From positions 620,001 through 684,000 of the forward strand of contig OZ220472.1 of NCBI GenBank assembly GCA_965115995.1: DNA of 64,000 nt, in the 5' to 3' direction. Positions 55,678-63,066 of the stretch are shown in pieces. Made by a program: the position numbers and the translations under genes. Each line of letters opens with the position of its first letter. Positions within the stretch are counted from its first letter, which is position 1. The stretch is from Poriferisodalis sp026713105. Lineage in GTDB: Bacteria > Actinomycetota > Acidimicrobiia > Acidimicrobiales > Poriferisodalaceae. Under the pieces are notes generated by a model. It was not told the origin of the DNA. It did not search any database and was given only the letters and a program-made list of their open reading frames with translations.

Positions 55678-56802
55678 TCAGATCCGGCCGAGGCCGAGGT
55701 CGAGCCGGCCGCGTGCCACATTCGTGGCGAGCACCTCGGTGGGTCCCTCCGCGAGCCGCAGCGCCCGCACTCGTCGCAGGATGTCGGCGAGCGGATGCCC
55801 CTCTACCAACGCCGTTCCGCCGACGAGCTGCACCGCGTCGTCACAGATCCGGCTGAGCGTCTCGGTTGCCAGCGACTTGGCGGCCATCACCTCGTTGACG
55901 GCGTTCTCGCCGGCGTCGAGCAGGCGTGCTGTGCGGTAGAGCGCGCTTCGAGCTGCATAGGCAGCGATCCGCATGTCGCCGAGTGACACCCGCTCGAGGT
56001 CGGTCCCAACCTGTGTCAGGCCGTCGGCATCGGCCCGGAGGTTTGCTCGCTCGCCGAGCGACTGCTCCACAAGATCGATGGCGAAGCGGCACTGGCCGAT
56101 GCAGTCGGCTGCAATCGCCATCCGGGTGGCGCTGATCTGACTGAGCGCTCTTCGCAGGCCGCGCCCTGCCTCGCCGATGACGTGGGCGGCCGGTACTCGA
56201 ACGTCGGCGAACGTGAAGACGGCGTGGTGGCTGCCGTCGAGCGTGCCGAATCGCCTCTCGAGCGTCACGCCTGGTCGGCTGGCCTCGATGAGCACCATCG
56301 CTGGGCCGATCCCGTCGACCTCGACCAGCGTGTTGATGAAGTCGGCATCGGCACCGCCGGTCACATACGACTTCTGGCCGTTGATCACCAGCTCGTCGCC
56401 GTCGAACCGTGCCCAAGTGTGACGTGGCGCGTCCCCGGGTTCGGTGAATCCGAAGCCGCTGCGCATCTCTCCGGCCAGGTACGGCAGCAAGAACTGCGAA
56501 CGCAACGGTTCGTCGACGTTGGCGAGCACTCCCGGTGAGGGACCGAAGATTCCCGGCAGGTGACCCACATTGCGGCTGCCGAGCGTGTCGCGCACGATGG
56601 CCAGCGCCTGCGAGCCGGCTCCGCTGCCGCCGAACGCCTTCGGCTGCGTCATGCTGAACACGCCTGCCGCTTTGGATGCCAGCCGGACAGCTGGTTCACG
56701 GTCCTCCGGCAACACCCGAGCAAGGAGTGCCACAAGTTCTTGGGCAAGGCGCTCAGCCGTGCTCAGCACCTCCGCGTGCTCCGAGTCGAGAAAGTCGGGC
56801 AT
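55678..56802 (-). CDS. Acyl-CoA dehydrogenase
   Basis: The 374-residue flavoprotein has the acyl-CoA dehydrogenase marks GFGFTEPGD, the KSYVTGG strand and the C-terminal RICDDAVQLVGGTALVEGHPL segment. The base is not obvious from the sequence, and the C-terminal ATNVARGRLDLG is that of the acyl-CoA dehydrogenase-like branch. It oxidises an acyl-CoA with electron transfer to ETF. It follows the hydrolase gene by 11 bases on the same strand. The start is ATG. Confidence 0.88.
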   Translation of the reverse strand: MPDFLDSEHAEVLSTAERLAQELVALLARVLPEDREPAVRLASKAAGVFSMTQPKAFGGSGAGSQALAIVRDTLGSRNVGHLPGIFGPSPGVLANVDEPLRSQFLLPYLAGEMRSGFGFTEPGDAPRHTWARFDGDELVINGQKSYVTGGADADFINTLVEVDGIGPAMVLIEASRPGVTLERRFGTLDGSHHAVFTFADVRVPAAHVIGEAGRGLRRALSQISATRMAIAADCIGQCRFAIDLVEQSLGERANLRADADGLTQVGTDLERVSLGDMRIAAYAARSALYRTARLLDAGENAVNEVMAAKSLATETLSRICDDAVQLVGGTALVEGHPLADILRRVRALRLAEGPTEVLATNVARGRLDLGLGRI

Positions 56803-56813
56803 GGCCGGGGACT

Positions 56814-57938
56814 CTAAGCGGTATGGGTGCGGACCCAGTCGGTGATGAGATCAGCGGCCTCGGCCCTCGCGCCGGAGGGTTCAGCTAGGTAGTGGTCGCC
56901 GGCGATGGTGTGCGCCGGCACGTCGGGCGATCCGGGTCGGCTGCGTAACGCGTCAACGATCTTGGCGGTGTCGGAGGAGAAGATGCCCGTGTCGGCATCG
57001 GCGTCGATGACCATCGCGGGGAGGTCGATGTGCCGCGCCTGCTCGGTGCTGCACGGCGAGTCGCTGAGGCTCCACATTGACAGCCAGGTCCGCAAAGAGC
57101 TCACCGTTCCGACGCCGAAGATCCCGTAGTTCGCCCGTCGTGGATCGCCGAGATAGCAACCGGGGACCTCTCGCCGGCTCGGGTCGATCGAGCTGTCGAG
57201 CATGCGCAGGTCCGCCCACAGCCGAGGCACCACGAACAGGCGCTCGCGGTGTCCCGCCGCCGCCAGCCGATCCAGCTCGTCCTTGCACCAGGCAGTGATG
57301 CGCTCGTTGCGCGCACGTTGAGCGCTCCGATACGCGGCAATGAACTCGTCATCGAACGGGGGCTGCCGATCCGCGGCGAAGGGGTCGAGTTCGGGGTCGA
57401 CGCTGAGCGGATCGTTCTCGTCGGTGACCGACGGGTCCATCCAATTCGTCAGCACCTCGGCGCGCCCGGTATGCGCCACGATCGAGACGTAGAGGTCGCC
57501 GCCTGCCAGATCATCGATCGCCGGGCTCAGACTTCGCCGGCTGTATTCGGGCACCAGATTGGGTGCTGTGGCCTGTGCCTGGTAGGTGGCCATGAGCGAG
57601 CCCCCGCCGCTGTTGCCCAGCAGCACAACGCAGTCGACGCCCTGGCTGCGCAGCCATCGGACCCCGACATCGATGTCCGCAAGCGCCAAGTCGGCCAAGA
57701 AGTACGGCTCGGCACCCCGGAATCGGGTATTCCAGCCGAGAAAGCCCATGCCACGCTCGGCGATGTAGGAAGCGAGGTAGTGCTCGCTGAAGTCGATGTT
57801 GTAGTGGGTGGCGATCAGGGCGGTGCGGGGTTCGTGGCCCTCGGGCCGGTGGTACACGCCCTGACAGGGGTGCCCGCCGACGCCGGATCGCGGGGCGCTC
57901 GCGCTCGGCAGCGCGACGAATTCTCGGGTGATGCTCAT
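56814..57938 (-). CDS. Alpha/beta hydrolase
   Basis: The 374-residue protein has the nucleophile elbow GNSGGG near residue 109 and a plausible acid-histidine pair late in the chain: DADADTGIF and AGDHYL. The N-terminal GVYHRPEGHEPRTALIATHYN forms the oxyanion strand. A long insertion in the middle would form the lid. Its substrate is unknown; the location beside acyl-CoA dehydrogenase and VOC genes suggests a ring-cleavage or ester hydrolase role. The gene precedes the dehydrogenase gene on the same strand. Confidence 0.82.
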   Translation of the reverse strand: MSITREFVALPSASAPRSGVGGHPCQGVYHRPEGHEPRTALIATHYNIDFSEHYLASYIAERGMGFLGWNTRFRGAEPYFLADLALADIDVGVRWLRSQGVDCVVLLGNSGGGSLMATYQAQATAPNLVPEYSRRSLSPAIDDLAGGDLYVSIVAHTGRAEVLTNWMDPSVTDENDPLSVDPELDPFAADRQPPFDDEFIAAYRSAQRARNERITAWCKDELDRLAAAGHRERLFVVPRLWADLRMLDSSIDPSRREVPGCYLGDPRRANYGIFGVGTVSSLRTWLSMWSLSDSPCSTEQARHIDLPAMVIDADADTGIFSSDTAKIVDALRSRPGSPDVPAHTIAGDHYLAEPSGARAEAADLITDWVRTHTA

Positions 57939-57957
57939 CTGTCGTCAGGCCCGGCGG

Positions 57958-58458
57958 TCAGGCCGAGGCGTCGGTGGGCACTGGTGCGCGCATAACTGCC
58001 AGAGCCCCGTCGGGGTCGGGCTCGAAGCCGCTTGTATCAGCGCAGAGCTCGACCATGATGCCGTTCGGGTCGACGAAATAGAGCGAGTGACACCAGCCGT
58101 GGTCGATCTCCATGAGCGGCTTAACCCCGGCCTCGGTCACGCGGGCGCGGACGGTGTCCTGCTGTTCGGGCGTGGCCCGCACCGCGACGTGGTTGACCCA
58201 CACTGGCAGACCCACCGAGGCGCTGAGGTCCGTGTTGAAGTCGGGCTGCTCGCCCATGTTCGCGATCTGGAAGAACGCAATGCACTCGTTGTCGCCGATG
58301 TCGTAGAAGACGTGCTTGATCCAGCCTGTTGGGCCGCCGTCGGGGGAGGGACGCTCGTCGTGTTCGGCGTGGACCAGCGGGAAACCCATCAACTCCTCGT
58401 AGAAGCGGTGCGTCGCCTCCAAGTCCTTGGTTGCGTATGCGACGTGGTGAAGTCCCAT
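57958..58458 (-). CDS. VOC-family (glyoxalase/extradiol dioxygenase-like) protein
   Basis: The 166-residue single-domain protein has the two paired beta-alpha-beta-beta-beta modules: LHHVAYATKDLEATHRFYEEL, and later VNHVAVRATPEQQDTVRARV and YFVDPNGIMVEL. Likely metal ligands are His4 (or His5), the histidine of VNHVAV, and the glutamate of VEL. The ATG after GGGGAG was chosen over an extension upstream. It lies 19 bases before the hydrolase gene on the same strand; the three genes may form a small catabolic operon. Confidence 0.85.
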   Translation of the reverse strand: MGLHHVAYATKDLEATHRFYEELMGFPLVHAEHDERPSPDGGPTGWIKHVFYDIGDNECIAFFQIANMGEQPDFNTDLSASVGLPVWVNHVAVRATPEQQDTVRARVTEAGVKPLMEIDHGWCHSLYFVDPNGIMVELCADTSGFEPDPDGALAVMRAPVPTDASA

Positions 58459-58598
58459 GGCTCCCCTGGTGTCCCTTGCCGTTGTTCGTTTGGCGGTTGC
58501 CGGTCTCGCTGTTTGCGGGCTGTCTGTGTGCAGGCCTGCTTGATCGGCGACTGCGGCCACCTCAGGCTGTCACATCCCGACTGACAGCTGTGGCCGCT

Positions 58599-58620
58599 GC
58601 GGAGGAGGCAGGGCCTCCGC
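58599..58620 (-). terminator. Hairpin downstream of thpR, possible remnant of repeat family A
   Basis: GCGGAGG and CCTCCGC pair (7 bp) around an AGGCAGGG loop, 11 bases after the thpR stop. The outline GCTGCGGAGG...GCAGG recalls family A copy 3 without its core. No U-tract follows. Confidence 0.4.
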
Positions 58621-58630
58621 GCTCGTGCAC

Positions 58631-59113
58631 TCAGCGGAGCGGGAACGTCGCGACGTCGGCGTACTCGCCCCACGGTGTTGACTCCACCAAGCTGATCTGG
58701 GATACGTCGAACGTGTCGTTTAGCTGCGGCCAGTCCGCCGACGGCTGCCGCCTGCGGAATCGGGCCACCGTCATGTGGCCGACGAAGGGATGGTCGGGGA
58801 GCGGATCGCCGATGAAGCGCGTGGCTTCCCCGACGGAAGCCGCCAGTTCGTCGACTCCTTCGGCGGGCAGCATGAGCACGCCTCGACCGAGTCGCTGCGG
58901 GGTTGGGCCCAGCGTCACGCGAGCGTTGGGAAACGAGCTGGACGTCAGCGCGCCGAGGACCTCGTCCTGATCGCATTCGCCGAGGAAGCGCAGTGTGATG
59001 TGCAGCCGGTGCGCTTTCGTCCAGCTGACGCCTGGTGCGGCTTGTCGTGGCAGTTGCGCCAAGTCCTCCACGACAGCATCGGGCGGCCACACGGCGACGA
59101 ACAGACGCGGCAC
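58631..59113 (-). CDS. thpR: RNA 2',3'-cyclic phosphodiesterase (2H family)
   Basis: The 160-residue protein carries the two HxT motifs of the 2H phosphoesterase family: HITLRFLG and HMTVARFR. It opens 2',3'-cyclic phosphate ends of RNA. The GTG start gives MPRLFVAVWPPD, close to the family start. It is divergent from the thioredoxin-like lipoprotein gene, with 37 bases between the two start codons. Confidence 0.88.
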   Translation of the reverse strand: MPRLFVAVWPPDAVVEDLAQLPRQAAPGVSWTKAHRLHITLRFLGECDQDEVLGALTSSSFPNARVTLGPTPQRLGRGVLMLPAEGVDELAASVGEATRFIGDPLPDHPFVGHMTVARFRRRQPSADWPQLNDTFDVSQISLVESTPWGEYADVATFPLR

Positions 59114-59150
59114 GGCGTGAAACTAATGGCCAGTCGCGGCATCTAAGTCC

Positions 59151-60365
59151 ATGCCGAGGCGGGTTACGCTCGCCACCGTGGCCCGATTCCTGCGGCGTTC
59201 AACGGTGTTCTTCGCCTGCTGTCTCGCCAGTGCAGGTCTTGTGGCCAGTTGCAGCGGTGACAGCGACGAGACGCCGCAGACGCTGTTCCAAGATTCGGCG
59301 ACAACCACCGTCGCGATCACGCCGACGACGGATGCCACGACCAGCGACGATGCGGCTCGTAGCTCGCAAGACGATCGTGACGACGACAGCCGCGACGATG
59401 CAGTCGACAACCGTGAGCTGGGCGATGTCGATGGAGACGATCGTCACCCCGACGATGACGATGCCGACGGTGGCCATGAATCAGGCGACGGCGACGCCGG
59501 TCACGAATCGAGCGACGGCGTAGACGAAGATGCTGGCGACGCAGTCGAAGGCGAAGGCGACAACGGCGACGACGGCGAGCAGGGCAACGGCGAGTCGGAT
59601 GGCAAGGAGGAAGGGCGGGGCGACGGCGAGGTCGGCGGCGAAGCCGAGTCTGGTGGCGAGAAGGATGGTGGGGGCGACGACGCCGGCAACGGCGACGCCG
59701 GCGATGATCCTGAATCGAGCGATGACGACGAAGGCAACGACAGCGACGACGAGGACGGCGACGGCGGTGGATCCGGCGATGACGGCGACGCAGGCGAAGG
59801 CGACAACGGCGACGACGGCGACAGCGGTGACAGCGGCGAGTCGGGTGATGACGGCGAGAGTGGCCGAGCCGACGGAGCCGCCGAGGAGAAAGACGAGTCC
59901 GGCGACGACGAAGCCACCAAGGAAGAAGAAGGCACCGCCACGCAAGCCGAGGCGACCGAAGATCGCCCCCGGGTGCTGGCGCTGGCCGTCCCCCAGCTGA
60001 ACGGAGCGACCCTCGATGTCGGCGCGTTGGCCGGCAAGGATGTGCTGCTGTGGTTCTGGGCGCCGTGGTGACCGACGTGCCAGAGGGAAGCGCCTGCGGT
60101 CGCAGCGCTGAAGACACAGCACGGAGACAACCTGGTGCTCATCGGCATCCCCGGGCGCGACTCCCAGTCCGCAATGAACGGTTTCGTGAGCACCTACGGG
60201 GTTGGCAACATGCCGCATCTGCCCGACGAACAGGGCGATCTGTGGACGAGGTTCGGCGTGAGCTACCAGCCTCGCTGGCTGCTGATCCGCACCGACGGCA
60301 CCGAACAAGCCGGCGGCGGCGAAATCCCCGCTTCAGTCGTGACCGACGCCCTCACCCCCGGCTGA
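59151..60365 (+). CDS. Thioredoxin-like lipoprotein, candidate selenoprotein (in-frame TGA)
   Basis: Read through one TGA the protein has 404 residues: a lipoprotein signal (lipobox VASC, Cys34), an extracytoplasmic Asp/Gly/Glu-rich linker of about 240 residues, and a TlpA-like thioredoxin domain. The TGA is codon 307 in WFWAPW-TGA-PTC, exactly where the first cysteine of CPTC belongs. The frame continues without break for 97 codons, with a cis-proline region YQPRWLLIRTDGT and a TGA stop. A hairpin after the TGA fits a bacterial SECIS. The alternative is a nonsense mutation or sequencing error. The substrate is unknown; a thiol-disulfide or peroxide role outside the membrane is inference. Confidence 0.7.
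60069..60109 (+). promoter_or_regulatory. Candidate SECIS element for selenocysteine insertion
   Basis: The TGA is followed by C. AGCG pairs with CGCT and CTGC with GCAG, separated on the 5' side by one bulged C, with apical loop GGTC. The loop starts 26 bases after the TGA. The E. coli fdhF SECIS likewise has a 5' bulged base below a loop with GGUC-type bases. Fit to the general bacterial model (loop about 16-37 bases downstream, G early in the loop) is good by eye. Confidence 0.55.
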
Positions 60366-60377
60366 TGCGGGCGTGGG

Positions 60378-61145
60378 CTAGTCGCACTCGGCATTCGTGA
60401 GCAGTTCCCTCAGGAGCGCCGGGGGATCGTCTGCCACTACCAGTGCTTCCCCGACTAGGGCGGCGTCGTAGCCGGCCTGTGCAATCGCTCTCATCGGTGT
60501 TCCGCCTTGGACGCCGATGCCAGAAGCTGCCACGACCAGGATCTCTTGGTCGATCCTGGCGAACCCGTCGAAGTAGCGGCTGACCCGCACCGCCTTGTCG
60601 TAGTCCACGGTGAACTTGGTCGACTCGGGGTTGTCACGCTGGTTGATCGCGATCATGTAGGCGCCGAGGTCGATGGCCGCTTCGAACTCAGCCTCGTCTC
60701 GGACCTCGGTCAGCACGTCCACACCAAGTGACAGCGCCAGTTCCTGTATCGGCGGCAGCAGTGCCGGCTCGATGTCGGCCAGGATGACGAGCATCGCATC
60801 GGCACCCATCTCGTGGCTGTCACGCACGTCGTCGAGCGTGCGCAGAAAGTCCTTGCGAAGCACCGGCAGACCGGTCACGGCTTTCGCAGCCTGCAAGTCT
60901 TCGGGGGAGCCGCCGAACCGCTCGCGCTCGGTCAGCACCGACAGGCACGCCGCCCCGCCCGACTTGTACTCCGATGCGAGATCCGCTGCGTCAGCATCGG
61001 CTCGCAACGCCCCCCGCGAAGGCGACCGCCGCTTGATTTCGGCGATAACTGACAGCCCTTCTTCCCGTAGCGCGTCAGCGAATCGATGCCCGACCGCGAC
61101 CGAGCCGTTCTCGGCATCGTCGACAGTCGGATTGTCAGCAGCCAT
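60378..61145 (-). CDS. trpC: Indole-3-glycerol phosphate synthase-like protein, divergent
   Basis: The 255-residue TIM barrel shows the family motifs AEIKRRSPS, LRKDF and LTEVRDE, which hold the catalytic Glu/Lys residues. Two sites are changed: the family ESG phosphate-site motif reads AASGI (Glu to Ala), and the INNRDL-type segment reads INQRDN. No other tryptophan gene is near. It may be a normal enzyme with drift or a paralog with another reaction. The ATG of MAADNPTV is preferred; a GTG 66 bases upstream would add 22 residues. It converges with the candidate selenoprotein gene, 12 bases away. Confidence 0.78.
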   Translation of the reverse strand: MAADNPTVDDAENGSVAVGHRFADALREEGLSVIAEIKRRSPSRGALRADADAADLASEYKSGGAACLSVLTERERFGGSPEDLQAAKAVTGLPVLRKDFLRTLDDVRDSHEMGADAMLVILADIEPALLPPIQELALSLGVDVLTEVRDEAEFEAAIDLGAYMIAINQRDNPESTKFTVDYDKAVRVSRYFDGFARIDQEILVVAASGIGVQGGTPMRAIAQAGYDAALVGEALVVADDPPALLRELLTNAECD

Positions 61146-61352
61146 AGGAACGAACACCCTCCACGAGTCGATGGCGTCGGCTTGATTGGTTCGAGACTCT
61201 ACGGGTCCCACACAGACCTAGACGAAGAGTTCCAAGCAGTCAGTGTTGGTCTGGGGCAAGCAAGCCGCCAAGTCAGCTTCGCTGCCGAGTCGTGAGCAGG
61301 TCGGAGCCGTCACCGGCGCCGGTCCGGCCCAGCGGCTGGTAGCGGAAATCGA

Positions 61353-61382
61353 TTGGTCCCAAGGAAGACATAGAAATACATT
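61353..61382 (+). promoter_or_regulatory. Candidate promoter for a leaderless transcript
   Basis: TTGGTC and TACATT are spaced by 18 bases, and the second box ends eight bases before the ATG of the small gene that follows. No ribosome binding site is visible, so a leaderless mRNA is plausible, as is common in actinobacteria. Confidence 0.3.
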
Positions 61383-61390
61383 GAAATAGT

Positions 61391-61645
61391 ATGAACAATG
61401 ACCTCACGAATGACGACGGCGGTGAGATCCAGCGGCGCCAACTCCGTGCGGCCGGTGTGCTGGTGGCGGCTGATGCCCGGTTGCGGCCGACCACCACGAT
61501 GGTTGCCGACGATGAATCTGGTGACACGGTCGCAGTCGCCACAGTGCTGCTCGACGTGACCCGCCCAGACTGCATCGACCGGGTAGTGAGCTGGCTGCGA
61601 GACACCGCGACCCTGCTCGAGACCATCCGCGAACTCGAACGCTGA
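61391..61645 (+). CDS. Small hypothetical protein
   Basis: The 84-residue protein is not one I recognise. Third codon positions are strongly G/C, as in real genes here, and the C-terminus reads as an amphipathic helix (DCIDRVVSWLRDTATLLETI). The N-terminus is acidic and basic in turn. A -10-like box sits directly upstream with no ribosome binding site. The 211 bases after it, up to the next gene, show no feature. Confidence 0.5.
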   Translation: MNNDLTNDDGGEIQRRQLRAAGVLVAADARLRPTTTMVADDESGDTVAVATVLLDVTRPDCIDRVVSWLRDTATLLETIRELER

Positions 61646-61857
61646 ACATACCCGCGGCCCGAATAGCTCAATGATGTGTACTCCACCGAGTTCTCCGAGC
61701 TTGATCGAGTGCTGCGGGCGTTGCAGTCGCGTGCGTTGAACGGACCGAGCACGGCCTCCTGCCAGCCCTCGGCTTGTCCTCCCGCTGCAGCGCTGGTGAG
61801 GCAGTACGGCAGGACTGGCCCGAGGTTGACTCGCGCCGATCGGCAGTCTGGTCTGGG

Positions 61858-62973
61858 TCAGGACTGCTCGTCGGCCGAAATGACCTTTGCGTCTCGTTGC
61901 AGGTAGGCGTCGAGGGCGGCCTGGGACACCGCAGCTTCTCCTCCGATCACGATGAGCTTCACCGGCGCGTCGTCGCACTTCGCCTGAGCGATGCGAAGCT
62001 CGTCGAGATAGTCCATCGTTGCCTGCGGTAGTTCGTCTGGATGCGTGAGCAACAACGGAGCGCCGTAGCGGGCCAGCATCGGTGCCGCACTGAACGCGTC
62101 ATACGGCACCCACGCTCGGGTGAGACCGACCGCAATGCCCTCGCCATCGCGCCAGCACTGGAGGGGTCTCGTGACGCGAGCCGTGTGGACTGCGGTCTCA
62201 AACCGTGTCTCGCCGGCGAATCGCAACACTCGCATGCCCATATTCTCGATCGACTCCTCGACCCGCTCGGAGACCGCGGCAGTGCCGCCCATGATGATCA
62301 CCTGCTGCACGTCGTAGGACATCAGGTGCTCACGGACGGCCGAGTGCAAGGAATTCGGAGGGGTGAGCAGGATTGGCAAGTTCTCGCGAGCGGAGAGCTG
62401 TCCGGCGACGAGTGCATCGGCGAACACCTGGCCGCTCGCCAAAATCACGGTCCGCCAGCCCTGGTACTGGCCAACGAATCCGTAGAAATTGGCGACTGCC
62501 ACGCTGGTACGGAATTGGTCGGACCCCTCGATGCGCATCACCTCGAGGCCGATGTCCTTGAGTTGTTGGTCGACAGCGGGCGAAATGGCATTTGTGCTGA
62601 TGATTGTGGGCCATGGGGCGTCGAAGCGTCTCAGGTAGTCCATGGTCGCCTGAGGCACTTCGTGTCGTCGTGTCAGCAGCACCGGTGAGTCGAACGGAGC
62701 CGCGATAACGGCATCGTGCCACTTGTAACCCGACACGATCATCACCTGCTCGAGGTGGTCGCCCTTGAAGTCGGTGAACGCCTCGGTGGTCAGCACCGAA
62801 GTCTCGAACCGGTCGGCGCCGCCGAACCTAAGGACCATCACGTCAGCTACTGGAGGTTCCTCTGTCGCGTCTCCAGTCGCTCCCAGTGGAGTTGCAGCAA
62901 CTCCTAAGGCCATCGCTCCGACGAGAGCGGCGGCCGTCGCGTATCGGGTCAAATGCTGGCGGCGTCCGCGCAT
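61858..62973 (-). CDS. Secreted cell-wall-binding-repeat-2 protein
   Basis: The 371-residue protein has a signal peptide (RYATAAALVGAMALGVAATP) and three cell-wall-binding repeat 2 modules, marked by RFGGADRFETS, RIEGSDQFRTS and RFAGETRFETA, each followed by a DAL- or DAF-type helix and a VIIMGG or LIVIGG strand. A conserved cysteine pair appears in the last module. It probably attaches to the envelope. It resembles the surface protein at 22.8-24.3 kb but has no fibronectin domain. A ribosome binding site is not clear. Confidence 0.8.
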   Translation of the reverse strand: MRGRRQHLTRYATAAALVGAMALGVAATPLGATGDATEEPPVADVMVLRFGGADRFETSVLTTEAFTDFKGDHLEQVMIVSGYKWHDAVIAAPFDSPVLLTRRHEVPQATMDYLRRFDAPWPTIISTNAISPAVDQQLKDIGLEVMRIEGSDQFRTSVAVANFYGFVGQYQGWRTVILASGQVFADALVAGQLSARENLPILLTPPNSLHSAVREHLMSYDVQQVIIMGGTAAVSERVEESIENMGMRVLRFAGETRFETAVHTARVTRPLQCWRDGEGIAVGLTRAWVPYDAFSAAPMLARYGAPLLLTHPDELPQATMDYLDELRIAQAKCDDAPVKLIVIGGEAAVSQAALDAYLQRDAKVISADEQS

Positions 62974-63066
62974 CAGGCGCTTTCATGCCAGTCGGGGGTC
63001 GGAGTTGGCTGTCCTCGCTGAGGTTTCCGGCAATCTCGCGCGCATCGAACGTTGCTTCGCATGCGA

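Noticed and set aside
59460..59900. GAC/GGC-rich periodic DNA as a CRISPR or satellite
   Set aside because: It is low-complexity coding sequence for an acidic linker with no fixed unit or spacer.
60069..60071. TGA read as tryptophan through an alternative genetic code
   Set aside because: TGA is used as a normal stop by many intact genes in the window, and an RF2 gene with the SPF motif is present.
59317..60308. Arg-rich and Val/Ala-rich frames opposite the acidic linker of the thioredoxin lipoprotein
   Set aside because: They are the complement of GAC/GGC-rich repeats and have no start signal or motif.
61646..61857. Short frame starting MYSTEFSELD as a gene or transposase remnant
   Set aside because: It loses any family likeness after 25 residues, runs into the opposite surface protein gene, and has no ribosome binding site.
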